Assembly (NCBI GenBank): GCA_963839475.1
Contig: CAWIVH010000017.1
Span: 496,001-560,000, forward strand
Direction of reading: 5' to 3'
DNA: 64,000 bases
From: CAWIVH01 sp963839475
GTDB taxonomy: Bacteria; Acidobacteriota; UBA6911
The notes below the pieces were generated by a model. That model did no database searches, was not told the origin of the DNA, and saw nothing but the letters and a program-made list of their open reading frames with translations. Of this stretch, positions 25,956 through 34,387 are shown one piece after another. Position numbers and translations under genes: made by a program. The first letter of the stretch is position 1, and each line of letters opens with the position of its first letter.

Positions 25956-26453
25956 ATGAATTGCGGAAATCAGATTTCATCAGGGGGAGTCGTGAAAGAA
26001 GCCCGACTACAGAAAAAGCGGCAGGACAATGAACCCCCGCCAGCAATTGCACAACGGGGTTGGCGGTACCATCATTTGGGAATCCCTACAAAAAAATCTC
26101 GAAGGGGCGAGCGATACATTGAACATCTAAAGATTCATGTCAGTGGATTCGACACCAGTCCGTATGGGATTGAATGGATGCGGTTTGATGAGGACTGCTG
26201 CGTATCGGATCTGATCAGGACAGTTCCCCACCTTGCATTTGAAGTGGATGATCTTGACGAAGAACTGAAGGGAAAGGAACTGCTGAGTCCGCCCGGATCG
26301 CCCTCTCATGGTGTGAGGGTGGCAATGATCGTCCATAATGGTGCGCCCATTGAACTCATCGAGTTCCAAAAGAAAAGCAGGAAAATGATAGCGCGGCGAG
26401 ATTCCCCAGGTCGAGTGACCAACCATACGCGAGGTCCACGTAAATCAAAATGA
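25956..26453 (+). CDS. VOC/glyoxalase-fold protein of unknown function
   Basis: The 165-residue frame has one recognisable domain from about residue 36 to 140. It begins RYHHLGIPTKKSR and continues through VPHLAFEVDDLDEELKGKEL to VRVAMIVHNGAPIELIEF. This beta-alpha-beta-beta-beta pattern, with His at the start and Glu at the end, is typical of the vicinal oxygen chelate superfamily (glyoxalases, dioxygenases, resistance proteins). The substrate cannot be inferred. The start is uncertain: ATG 25956 or GTG 25992, the latter close behind a GGGGGAG. The basic tail after residue 140 is unusual. The gene lies in the accessory region beside the repeat array. Confidence 0.6.
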   Translation: MNCGNQISSGGVVKEARLQKKRQDNEPPPAIAQRGWRYHHLGIPTKKSRRGERYIEHLKIHVSGFDTSPYGIEWMRFDEDCCVSDLIRTVPHLAFEVDDLDEELKGKELLSPPGSPSHGVRVAMIVHNGAPIELIEFQKKSRKMIARRDSPGRVTNHTRGPRKSK

Positions 26454-26585
26454 AGAACCGTCGAATAGAGATCAGCAGATCATAAGCTAGCGAGAAGTTA
26501 GAAGCGCGTTCTGCAGGAACGATGATGGTATGGCATCGATTGGAGAATGTTCTTTACGGATAATATGGCACAGGTGCTAATCGGG

Positions 26586-26602
26586 GCCCCAGTTCCTGGG
26601 GC
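26586..26602. terminator. Short GC-rich hairpin between convergent genes
   Basis: GCCCCAG (26586-26592) and CTGGGGC (26596-26602) form a perfect 7-bp stem with a 3-nt loop. It lies between the VOC gene and the 3' end of the decayed gene on the other strand. No clear T-run follows on either side, so termination is only a possibility. Confidence 0.4.
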
Positions 26603-26634
26603 GCAAAAGTTCTTAGGGATCTGGGCTTTGGGGA

Positions 26635-28266
26635 TCATTCGACGCGAAATGTAATCCTGCATAGCGGAATCTGGAGGATATCGAAGCCGATCAGGGTGAG
26701 CGTCTTGTTCTCCTTCGGGACCCGGTTCAGCCTCGCAAGCGGGATCTCTTCGCTCGAGACGGGAACCGGCGCGATCCCGGCCTTTGCCTGCCTCTCCGAC
26801 AACTCCTGAGCGGAAACCCAGTTCCCCATGCTCTGGGAAGTTGTATCAAGCCACTTTCTCGCCCGGGACACGAGTTCCAAGGCGTCCGCCACGGACGTCG
26901 GTTGAGGATAGAATGCGCCTGCGGTGCCGGTCGCGTAATCCGTCGCTTCCGGCACACGGGGGTATTATCGGACGGAGCTGACGTTTCGCAGCTTCAAGAT
27001 AGGCGCGATATCATTTTCTGTAATCGTCGGGAGGGCGAAACGGCCGAGGCCTGCACAGGTCTCTTCGGAACCGCCCCACAGGCGGCGCTGTCTTTCCGTC
27101 AAAATCGCGCCCAGACCGAAACAAACACCGATCGCGCCGCTTGTGCCGTCCTGGGTCGCGTGCCGTGATCCGAGATAATAGCTGAACGCTCCCTCGTTCG
27201 GGATGAAGGAATTGTCGAACTTGACCCGTATGTATTTCCCGATCAAGTTCGCAGCCGTAGTCCTGTGTTCCTCGGAGGCGTCCTTCCACAGATGTCTTGT
27301 GAGCAGAAAAGTGCCTTCATATTTTCAGCGATCATTCATGCCATCCGCCCAGGTCGCCAGCGGCAGGCAGAGGTTCGGACATTACTTTCAGGACCGGCGC
27401 AAACATCTCCGTCTTGTGCCGTAAGGGGAACGACGCGTGAATGTCGTTTCCGTCCCTGTCCACGAACGTTTTTACGATCGAAGCCGTGTGGTTCAGGTCG
27501 AGCTTCAACAGCTTCCCGCACCACCTCGATTTCGGACCCCAGAATCCTGTATCCCGATCCTGGTACGCATGAAACCACTGAAGCATCAAATGTTTCCATT
27601 CCGGAGAGAATGCGTACAAGTTGTTTCTCTCCAGGATCCCGCCCTCCTCGCAATAGCCGAGAAGCTCTCTCGCATAGGCAAAGGAGGTTTGCGACAACCT
27701 GGAAACTATCCATCCGACGGTCGATACGTCATCCAGATAGGCTGTCAATTCCTGGGGAGTGTCGACTTCATCCAGGTGCTTCAGCGTGTATTTCAGGCGA
27801 AGAGGCCGCCCGATCGCTTTGCCAATTCCTCAAGATGCTGCAACACGTTTTAGGTGGGTGGGTCGTAAGTGCAGTACGGAAACGAGTCGTCCATGAAGGT
27901 GCCGGTTCGGGGGTTCTGGAGCGCCAGGTCGAATTCCAGTTCCCGCCTTTTGTCGGCAAATTTCGAGACTTTGATCAAACCCTCCCTGGATCTCAGTCGT
28001 TCGTGCAGTCGCCGGATGCCGGAAACTGCCTCCACGTCTCGCGCCTAGTCCTGTTGGTAGGCGAATACCATCATCTTGAATTCGAATTCCGCCATGTAAT
28101 ATCCCTCTTCCTGGCACTCCCGGTTAAGATTGAATAGGGCGGGGGGCAGGAAAGAGAGATACACTACAAGATCGATCACTGCAAGAAGAGCAGCGAGTGC
28201 CAATCCCGCGGTTCCTATCAGTGTGGTCTTCCCTATCAACCTGCCGTGTTTCATAGGTGCGAGCAT
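26635..28266 (-). pseudogene. Decayed gene for a membrane-anchored protein of unknown family
   Basis: A single ancestral reading frame can be followed from the ATG at 28266 (MLAPMKHG, then a transmembrane helix GTAGLALAALLAVIDLVVY) to a stop at 26635. It is broken by in-frame stops near 28045 (TAG), 27850 (TAA), 27320 (TGA) and 26956 (TAA), and by at least two frameshifts, near 27795 and 27340. Recognisable segments include YQDRDTGFWGPKSRW, LDLNHTASIVKTFVDRDG, GRFALPTITENDIAPILKL and KWLDTTSQSMGNWVSAQ. I do not recognise the family; the repeated helical segments suggest an alpha-toroid-like enzyme, which is a guess. Its start overlaps the stop of the upstream PadR relic (TGATG), so the two formed a coupled operon. 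Confidence 0.75.
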
Positions 28267-28707
28267 CAGGAAAACCCCCTCAATCCCGGATTTCTCTGTT
28301 TCTTTCCGCGATTTGGGTGCTCAAGGTAACGAAGGGACTCTTCGGCCCATTGAATATGCGATGAAACATCATGCAGGCCTCGTTTCAGGGCGATGGTTGC
28401 GAACGGGAGCAGATGATCCACCCCGCTGTTACGGATGATATGCCGGAGGTTGGCCTAGATGCTCTCCAGCTAGCGAGGCCACGCGCTGTTTTGTGATGTG
28501 ATAGACCTTTTTCCGGGGTCCCTTCATGTCGGGCACCTCCTTTGATTCGACGTAACCCTTTTCCTTCAAGAGCTTCAACTCACGATAGATCTGGCTTATC
28601 TGAGAGGACCAGACAAAATTGATCAAGATCTTTTCGCTGAGTTGCCGAAGATGCTGTCTCTGGGCGCGGATGGGGGAAGGGAGTCGCCAGATCGACTGGA
28701 AAAGCAT
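28266..28707 (-). pseudogene. Decayed PadR-family transcriptional regulator
   Basis: The winged-helix part survives as SQIYRELKLLKEKGYVESKE and KGPRKKVYHITKQR, which are strong PadR signatures. The start of the domain (the usual GYDIK helix) is missing. After a frameshift near 28470 and an in-frame TAG, the C-terminal helical domain continues in another frame as HLLPFATIALKRGLHDVSSH and WAEESLRYLE, matching the PadR C-terminal domain. Its TGA overlaps the ATG of the next gene. PadR proteins usually repress a neighbouring membrane-protein gene, and here both members of the pair have decayed. Confidence 0.7.
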
Positions 28708-28969
28708 TGGAAGCTAAAAATCGTGACTGGATGCCGGGTGCCATCGAGACAATCATGTCCTGGAAATTGGTGTTGCTCATCCGGCAAGTCCCGGCAAGCC
28801 CATTTTTTTCCCTGGTGCCTGTTTTTGCATCGACTGGCGCCCCTACTGGCACCGCATCAGTTGCACATCCTCCTAAGTCCATGCAAACAAAGCCTGGTCA
28901 TCAAGTCCCTCGTTGGCAGCCCTCTTGCAAAAGGGCTTGGCAGCGATCTATCGAAAAAGGAGGGGGGGC

Positions 28970-29458
28970 ATGAAACAGATTGGGATGATGGTTTGTGTCT
29001 GTCTGTTGTTTCCGGCAGTGCTTTTTGCCCAGGAACAGAAGAAGACCAGCAGTGGACGCGGCTATGGTTTCTGGGGCATCGGCGGGATCAATGCCGAAGA
29101 CAAGCTGCAGCATTTCGGAGCCGGGGCTGAAGCCTTTGTTTACCGCGGACTCGGCATAGGATTCGAGCTTGGCTATCTGGCACCACTCCAAAACGCCGGC
29201 TCAGGCATTGGTGTTTTTTCGGTCGATGGTGTTTATGATTTTGACCGCGAAAAAAAGCGCGGGTTGAGTCCTTTTGTCACCGGAGGCTATTCACTCGCAT
29301 TCCGCAGTGGGGCTGGAAACGCCCTGAATTTTGGCGGCGGCGTTCACTACTGGTTCCGGGATGGACAAGGTCTGCGCTTCGAGTTTCGCGATCATGTCCC
29401 GCCGGCCGAATGGGGAGCACACTTCTGGGAAATGCGGGTGGGTTTCAGCTTCCGTTGA
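28970..29458 (+). CDS. Small outer-membrane beta-barrel protein
   Basis: The 162-residue protein has a signal peptide (MKQIGMMVCVCLLFPAVLFA) followed by alternating hydrophobic/polar strands rich in Gly and aromatic residues. Examples are GIGFELGYLAPLQ, FVTGGYSLAFRSG, NFGGGVHYWFRDG and WEMRVGFSFR at the end. This is the pattern of an eight-stranded OmpA/OmpX-like barrel. AGGAGGGGGG directly before the ATG at 28970 fixes the start; the frame is open further upstream without family resemblance. The function is unknown. Confidence 0.75.
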   Translation: MKQIGMMVCVCLLFPAVLFAQEQKKTSSGRGYGFWGIGGINAEDKLQHFGAGAEAFVYRGLGIGFELGYLAPLQNAGSGIGVFSVDGVYDFDREKKRGLSPFVTGGYSLAFRSGAGNALNFGGGVHYWFRDGQGLRFEFRDHVPPAEWGAHFWEMRVGFSFR

Positions 29459-29717
29459 GGCAGGATACCGGTGATGTCAGGTAAAGCAGGATGGCGGATG
29501 GCTCTGTTTGAGATGCTTGCTTTCCATCAACACTCTTTTCAAGATCAGGTAGCGGGCCATTCACATCAGGTTATACGGGTATGGACAGGCCATAGCTCAC
29601 CGGATGCGGTGAAACTTGCCGTAGGTCCTACTCCACTGGCAGGCAGGATTCCTCCATTCGTCGATAAATGGTTCACTCACCCCTGGGACATGAGGTAGTC
29701 TGCTATCGGAGGTGGTG

Positions 29718-30350
29718 ATGCTCCAAGGTTTTCTCCTTGGTCTCGCCAGCGGGACTTCCTGCCTGGCATACTGTGCTCCGGTTTTCCTGCCCTTCCTGCT
29801 CGGAGAAGGAAGAACCGTGCGCAGGAATATCCCGCTCCTGATCCAATTTCTTGCAGGCCGGCTCGCAGGTTACCTCTTGTTCGGCCTGGCCGCCTGGCAG
29901 GTGGGGCAATGGGTGCATAAATCCAGGGCACACGGGCTCTTTATGGGAGTTACCTACCTGGTCCTTGCAGCGCTTCTCCTGTCCTATGGCTTTGGCACCC
30001 CAAAAACCCGCTGTGCGCAGGAAGCTGGCGGTAAGTGGTTCCACCGGGTTACCAGTCGATTCCCCGCGATGCTCCCTGCCCTCTTCGGCTTACTTACAGG
30101 GCTGACGCTCTGCCCGCCATTTCTCGCGGCTTTTGCCGATGCCTCCACCCGCACCAGTGCGGCCGGTTCCCTTCTTTTTTTCGGAGCCTTTTTCACAGGC
30201 ACCGCACTTTTTTTCATTCCCCTGCCCTTTGCCGGCTTCCTTCGCAGACACAACGCGCTCCAAATCGTGGGCCGACTGGCCTGCGGAATAACCGGAATTT
30301 CCTTTGTGTATAAAGGCCTTGTACTGCTCTATACGGGGATTATCACATGA
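29718..30350 (+). CDS. DsbD/TauE-SafE-type membrane protein with conserved cysteines
   Basis: The 210-residue protein has about six membrane helices. Two Cys-containing motifs stand out: GTSCLAYCAPVFLPFLLGEG in the first helix and GLTLCPPFLAAFADA in the fourth. This layout matches the CcdA/DsbD transmembrane domain and TauE/SafE-like proteins annotated as sulfite exporters. In DsbD the paired cysteines pass electrons across the membrane. GGAGG 5 bp before the ATG at 29718 sets the start. The stop overlaps the next start (ATGA), so it is coupled to the NapH-like ferredoxin gene. Confidence 0.78.
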   Translation: MLQGFLLGLASGTSCLAYCAPVFLPFLLGEGRTVRRNIPLLIQFLAGRLAGYLLFGLAAWQVGQWVHKSRAHGLFMGVTYLVLAALLLSYGFGTPKTRCAQEAGGKWFHRVTSRFPAMLPALFGLLTGLTLCPPFLAAFADASTRTSAAGSLLFFGAFFTGTALFFIPLPFAGFLRRHNALQIVGRLACGITGISFVYKGLVLLYTGIIT

Positions 30351-31525
30351 GCAACATCGAAATATCCGCCACCCGACCTTTCTCCCTCGGGAGAAGCCCT
30401 GCCAGAGCGGCGCTTTGGTCCTTGCCCATGCTCCTGCTTTCCCTGCTGATGTTCCTCGGGGGAGGGGGCATTCCCAGAGATCCACTGCGCCTCATTCCTC
30501 TCTTCATCACACTCGCTTTGGTGAACGCCCTTTTTTACCTCATGATTTATACGGGAAAGACGGACCGGTACCGGGCCATATTTTTCGTGACAATGTCCGT
30601 GCTCTTCGTGGTCAGCTTCATCGCACACTTCATGGAAGCACGAGGCAGCATGTCGATCAATGAAGCGGAGATGATTAAAGGAAGAACTCCCTTCTGTCAT
30701 ATGGTCATACCTATGACCCTCATACCAGCGGCGCTGACAAAAACCATAATATTCCCCGGCTCCATCCTTGGACCGTATTCCATCGCCACGATGTTCGCAC
30801 TCTGGATCGGCGCGTCGATTGCCCTGGGAAGAGGATTCTGCGGTTGGGGATGCTTCTTCGGCGGTCTGGAGGATGGATTCAGCCGAATCCGGAAAAAGCC
30901 CCTGCTCAGGAGGATCGACAAGCGATGGACCTATCTGCCGTACGCCGTCCTGGGCGCTACTGTGCTTTTCTCGGCAGCGCTGCTCTCGCCTGTTTATTGC
31001 GAGTGGCTTTGCCCATTCAAAACGGTGACGGAATTTGCGAAGGTCGACTCCTTCAAAACCCTTCTCCAGATGGTGCTTTTCACATCGCTTTTCGCGGGAC
31101 TGGTCGTAGTACTCCCGATTCTCACCCGCCGCCGGACCCAATGCGGGTTGTTTTGCCCCATGGGAGCTTTCCAGGGTTTCACCAATAAGATCAATCCATT
31201 CGAGATTCGGATCATGCGCGCCGATTGCAAGGATTGCGGAAAATGTGCCCGTGAGTGCCCGACATTTTCCCTCAACGAAGAGGCGATAGCGCTGGGTGGA
31301 ACAAGGCTCAGTTGCATGAAATGTGGCAAGTGCGTGGACCAATGCCCCACGGGTGCCGTACAGTACCACATAAAAGGTACAGCGATCTCTGCAAATCCAT
31401 TTCGCGCGAGGATGCTTTTCATCTATCCGGCATTCCTATTCCTTGCCGTCTTTGGCGGCTCAATGGTGCAGGACGGACTGTACCGGCTGTTGTTGCTGTT
31501 TACCAGTGGCAGTATGGTCAAATAA
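30347..31525 (+). CDS. NapH/CcoG-like membrane ferredoxin (two 4Fe-4S clusters)
   Basis: The 392-residue polytopic protein has ~6-7 membrane helices. Redox motifs include GRGFCGWGCFFGG, CEWLCPFK and CGLFCPMGAFQG, the CxxxCP type found in NapH and NosR. Two classical 4Fe-4S ferredoxin motifs follow in a C-terminal cytoplasmic domain: CKDCGKCARECP and CMKCGKCVDQCP. Such proteins carry electrons between quinol and periplasmic reductases or thiol systems. The acceptor here is unknown. It is translationally coupled to the upstream DsbD-like gene and followed after 12 bp by a small membrane-anchored protein. Confidence 0.88.
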   Translation: MSNIEISATRPFSLGRSPARAALWSLPMLLLSLLMFLGGGGIPRDPLRLIPLFITLALVNALFYLMIYTGKTDRYRAIFFVTMSVLFVVSFIAHFMEARGSMSINEAEMIKGRTPFCHMVIPMTLIPAALTKTIIFPGSILGPYSIATMFALWIGASIALGRGFCGWGCFFGGLEDGFSRIRKKPLLRRIDKRWTYLPYAVLGATVLFSAALLSPVYCEWLCPFKTVTEFAKVDSFKTLLQMVLFTSLFAGLVVVLPILTRRRTQCGLFCPMGAFQGFTNKINPFEIRIMRADCKDCGKCARECPTFSLNEEAIALGGTRLSCMKCGKCVDQCPTGAVQYHIKGTAISANPFRARMLFIYPAFLFLAVFGGSMVQDGLYRLLLLFTSGSMVK

Positions 31526-31537
31526 GAGGATAGTCGT

Positions 31538-32020
31538 ATGAAGGCAATGGAGAGTTTAAAAACAATGCTCGGCTACACCTGGGGCGCACTTTGTATCGTT
31601 GTTGTCCTGGCGACATTCTTCGGTCTGGGATTCTGGCCCAAAGCTCTGGCAAACGCAACTGGCATCAAGGTTTCGCCCATATATACCGGCGGAGAAGTCG
31701 CCCGGGTAATAGATCATGGTGTATATCGAACTGTGGTCCATGAGCCGGTTTTCGACGGACTTTTTACTAAGCGGAGCGAGGGTTTTGTCCAAATTGATTG
31801 GGTGCCCACTGAGGGCAACCCATTACCCGAGGTTATTGAAGAGGAACTGGACGTCGATGGGAATCAAACGGCAGACCTCAGAATCCGCATTCATCCTGCC
31901 GACGGCGATTGTCGGTTAATGCCCATTGCGGGATGGGTCCTTGAAACGGAAAAAATGATCGCCGCCGACCAAGAGCGAATTGTGAGAATCCGCCTGCGCA
32001 ATCCTGGCCAAAGGCAATAG
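31538..32020 (+). CDS. Membrane-anchored periplasmic protein, third gene of the redox operon
   Basis: The 160-residue protein has one N-terminal transmembrane helix (WGALCIVVVLATFFGLGFW, about 15-33) and a periplasmic domain of ~120 residues that I do not recognise. That domain contains GVYRTVVHEPVFDGLF, FVQIDWVP and TADLRIRIHPADGDCRL. It has no paired cysteines or heme motif. The close spacing to the NapH-like gene and the GAGGAT before the ATG suggest it belongs to the same membrane complex. Confidence 0.75.
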   Translation: MKAMESLKTMLGYTWGALCIVVVLATFFGLGFWPKALANATGIKVSPIYTGGEVARVIDHGVYRTVVHEPVFDGLFTKRSEGFVQIDWVPTEGNPLPEVIEEELDVDGNQTADLRIRIHPADGDCRLMPIAGWVLETEKMIAADQERIVRIRLRNPGQRQ

Positions 32021-32491
32021 CCCGGAATTGTGTCGCGATTTGCAGGATCACCATCAGCAACACCCTTGTTAAAACAATCCGCCAATTTTGAGGTCGGTTT
32101 TCACGACCCGGCTTGAGACTGAGAGTCACAAGATACCCTCCAAAACGAAGAGGGTTCTTCATGCTCCCCGATACATCGGATAGATGAGGACGCGAGAACT
32201 GGTAGTCATCGAATTTATGCGGGTCGACGCAAAGAGCCGGGGAATACTGCAGGTCAGCAGCCCAGGCTCATAAATAAAGCGATGCTATTTTGTTGTCGCG
32301 GAAGAGCGCGCGCCATGGCATCCGGGCTTGGCAACTGCCTCAGGTCGATTGCAGCCCCGAACAGCCCATGATCCTTCCGAAACCCTGTATAAAACAGGGA
32401 GAGTAGTAACCGGACCCCCCCTGAAGGAGTGTGTTCGGATTCTTTGGAGGCTTTCTCAATTCCTTGAGGCAAAGCTGTGCGCATATCGTTA
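32021..32491. other. Long intergenic region upstream of the Fur-like box
   Basis: No convincing gene is seen in these ~470 bases. Short frames on both strands lack ribosome binding sites and family features. The last part becomes AT-rich and leads into the promoter at 32512. Confidence 0.5.
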
Positions 32492-32506
32492 TGAAAATGA
32501 TTTTCA
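32492..32506. promoter_or_regulatory. Perfect 7-1-7 palindrome resembling a Fur box
   Basis: TGAAAATGATTTTCA is a perfect 15-bp palindrome. It fits the 7-1-7 Fur-family core (TGATAAT-N-ATTATCA) with one symmetric substitution per arm. It ends 5 bp before the -35 hexamer of the next promoter, so a bound dimer would overlap polymerase. Other Fur-family regulators (Zur, PerR) are possible. Confidence 0.5.
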
Positions 32507-32511
32507 GCTTA

Positions 32512-32540
32512 TTGACAAACCGCGCAATATTAATTATGAT
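32512..32540 (+). promoter_or_regulatory. Strong sigma-70 promoter for the secreted protein gene
   Basis: TTGACA (32512-32517) and TATGAT (32535-32540) are separated by exactly 17 bp. Expected transcription start is near 32547, giving a leader of about 70 nt before the ATG at 32616. This is the best promoter match noticed in the window. Confidence 0.8.
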
Positions 32541-32615
32541 CGCCAATGATGAAACATGATTTCAGATTCTGATGAGGATGCCAAAACAGACTACTTTTCA
32601 AGGGGATGGGGAAGC

Positions 32616-32999
32616 ATGAGAAAGATATTAGCTACAGGATTTACCTGTGTAGTTTTAATGGTGTGCAGCTCGTTTGCCCAGGGATTTAAAATTGTCGCGA
32701 ATATTCCCCATGAATTCGTGGTGGAATCAAAAACTTACGCGCCGGGCAATTACGAGTTTTCGCTGAGTGCAAATCCAGCGAACCAGATACAGTTGTTAAA
32801 CCTGGATAATAAAAGCGATAAGGGTTTCATCCCGATTTTGACCCGAATCAGCCAGACCAAGGGGGAAGATTCACGGATTGTTTTTGATAAAGCCGGAGAA
32901 AAGTCCTACCTGGCCGAAATTCACATTGCCGGCATGGACGGCTTTCATCTCAAAGGAGCCCCGGGGCCGCACACCCATATCATGACCAAGGCTAAATAG
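32616..32999 (+). CDS. Small secreted protein of an acidobacterial type
   Basis: The 127-residue protein has a signal peptide (MRKILATGFTCVVLMVCSSFAQ) and a single beta-rich domain. The domain opens FKIVANIPHEFVVESKTYAP and then GNYEFSL, followed by LLNLDNKS and a C-terminal HTHIMTKAK. Acidobacterial genomes encode many small secreted proteins with the pattern NxPFxFxVGxKxLPAGxY, and this looks like a member; the function is not known to me. GGGGATGGGGAAGC before the ATG at 32616 supports this start over an ATG at 32556. A strong promoter and a Fur-like palindrome lie just upstream. Confidence 0.75.
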   Translation: MRKILATGFTCVVLMVCSSFAQGFKIVANIPHEFVVESKTYAPGNYEFSLSANPANQIQLLNLDNKSDKGFIPILTRISQTKGEDSRIVFDKAGEKSYLAEIHIAGMDGFHLKGAPGPHTHIMTKAK

Positions 33000-33171
33000 C
33001 CTTTTTCAATAGCAAGGATCATGGAAGGCCACGAGGAGTTGGATCCCAGGCCTTCCAAATCCTTATTTCATTTTGATTCTGGATTTGCCAAACTCCTGCC
33101 TTCTTTTGGCTTCTTTACTTCCGGCCTTTCAATTCTGAAAGGGGCGTTTACCCCTCAGGCGCTGATTCCGA

Positions 33172-34287
33172 CTAGCAGCCTTGGGAATCGGCTTCATTCT
33201 CAGCCAGAGCCTTCTCGTCCAATGGGACAATTTGCGAATTGTCACCTTCGTTGGGGCAGAAATCGCATTCACGCCGGAAGGCTCGAAAACCTTTCAGGCT
33301 CACGAACGGAGACAGGAAGTAATCTTTCACCGGCTCCTCGCGCATCAAGTCGGTGCTCAGATACTTTTTATTGTCATCGCTGAACACCGTCACAACCACG
33401 GCATCGGATCCCATTTCCTCCTGAAGGCTCAGCGCACCCAGAAAATTCGCCCCCGAAGAAATCCCCACCCCGATTCCGAGTTCGTAAGCCAGTTTCTGCG
33501 CCATCAGGATCGAATCGCCGTCATCCACCTTCACCACATGGTTGAGCGACCGTAACTCCACAATGGGCGGGATGAATTCGTCCGAAATCCCCTGAATTCG
33601 GTGTTTACCAACCTTGTACCCTGTCGAAAGAGTAGGCGAGCTTGAGGGTTCAAGGGGGTGCACTTTCACCCCGGGCTTTTTTTCGCGAAGGAACCTGCCC
33701 ACTCCCATCACAGTCCCTCCAGTTCCGACCCCGGCCACGAAAGCATCCGGTTCAAGAAGGTGTGCCTGCAATTGATGCCAGATCTCGGGGCCGGTGCTCC
33801 GATAATGTGCGTCGACATTGTCCTGGTTGGAAAACTGCCTCGGCAGGAATATTCCCTTGGACTGAGTTGCCATTTCTTCCGCCCTGCGGATGGAGCCAAG
33901 GAAACCGCCTTCCTCCTTGCTGATGAGGGTAATGTCCGCACCAAGGCTATGTATAAGGTCGATCCGCTCACGGCTCATCCAGTCGGGCATGAAAATCTTT
34001 ACTGGGTGGCCGAGGGCACGGCCAAGCCCTGAAAATGCAATGCCTGTGTTTCCGCTCGTGGCTTCAACAATGGTATCTCCACAATGGAGCGCACCTCTGT
34101 CGTAGGCGCGGCGCAGAATGTGAAGCGCCATCCGGTCCTTAATGCTGCCGGTCATGTTGAGGTTTTCCATCTTCGCGTAGATTACCCTTTTGCTCCCCCG
34201 GAAAGCGAAATCGATCGCCAGAAGGGGCGTATTGCCGATCAACCGGCTCAACCCCTGCAACCGCCTATATACTTCGTTTTGTTCCAT
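33172..34287 (-). CDS. PLP-dependent cysteine synthase family protein
   Basis: The 371-residue fold-type II PLP enzyme has the opening LIGNTPLLAI, the Schiff-base lysine in NMTGSIKDRMA, EATSGNTGIAFS, the phosphate-binding GVGTGGTVMGVG and ISSGANFLGAL. Cysteine synthase (O-acetylserine plus sulfide) is the default call; cystathionine beta-synthase-like or other sulfhydrylase activity is possible. A C-terminal extension of ~45 residues with the CxxC segment RRECDFCPNEG is not part of standard CysK. GGAGG upstream of the ATG at 34287 fixes the start. Confidence 0.85.
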   Translation of the reverse strand: MEQNEVYRRLQGLSRLIGNTPLLAIDFAFRGSKRVIYAKMENLNMTGSIKDRMALHILRRAYDRGALHCGDTIVEATSGNTGIAFSGLGRALGHPVKIFMPDWMSRERIDLIHSLGADITLISKEEGGFLGSIRRAEEMATQSKGIFLPRQFSNQDNVDAHYRSTGPEIWHQLQAHLLEPDAFVAGVGTGGTVMGVGRFLREKKPGVKVHPLEPSSSPTLSTGYKVGKHRIQGISDEFIPPIVELRSLNHVVKVDDGDSILMAQKLAYELGIGVGISSGANFLGALSLQEEMGSDAVVVTVFSDDNKKYLSTDLMREEPVKDYFLSPFVSLKGFRAFRRECDFCPNEGDNSQIVPLDEKALAENEADSQGC

Positions 34288-34387
34288 GCTGCGACCTCCG
34301 CGCACTGCTCATTCCAAACCGGCGCCATGCCTGCCATAACGGCGCCGAGCATAGTTCATTTGGGCTTGTGGTTCAACCGGATCAGGA

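Noticed and set aside
29471..29698. Possible small gene of 75 codons between the barrel protein and the redox operon
   Set aside because: There is no good ribosome binding site and no recognisable pattern; it is more likely intergenic sequence.
31878..32162. Minus-strand open frame overlapping the third redox gene and the intergenic region
   Set aside because: It overlaps a better supported gene, lacks a ribosome binding site and resembles no family.
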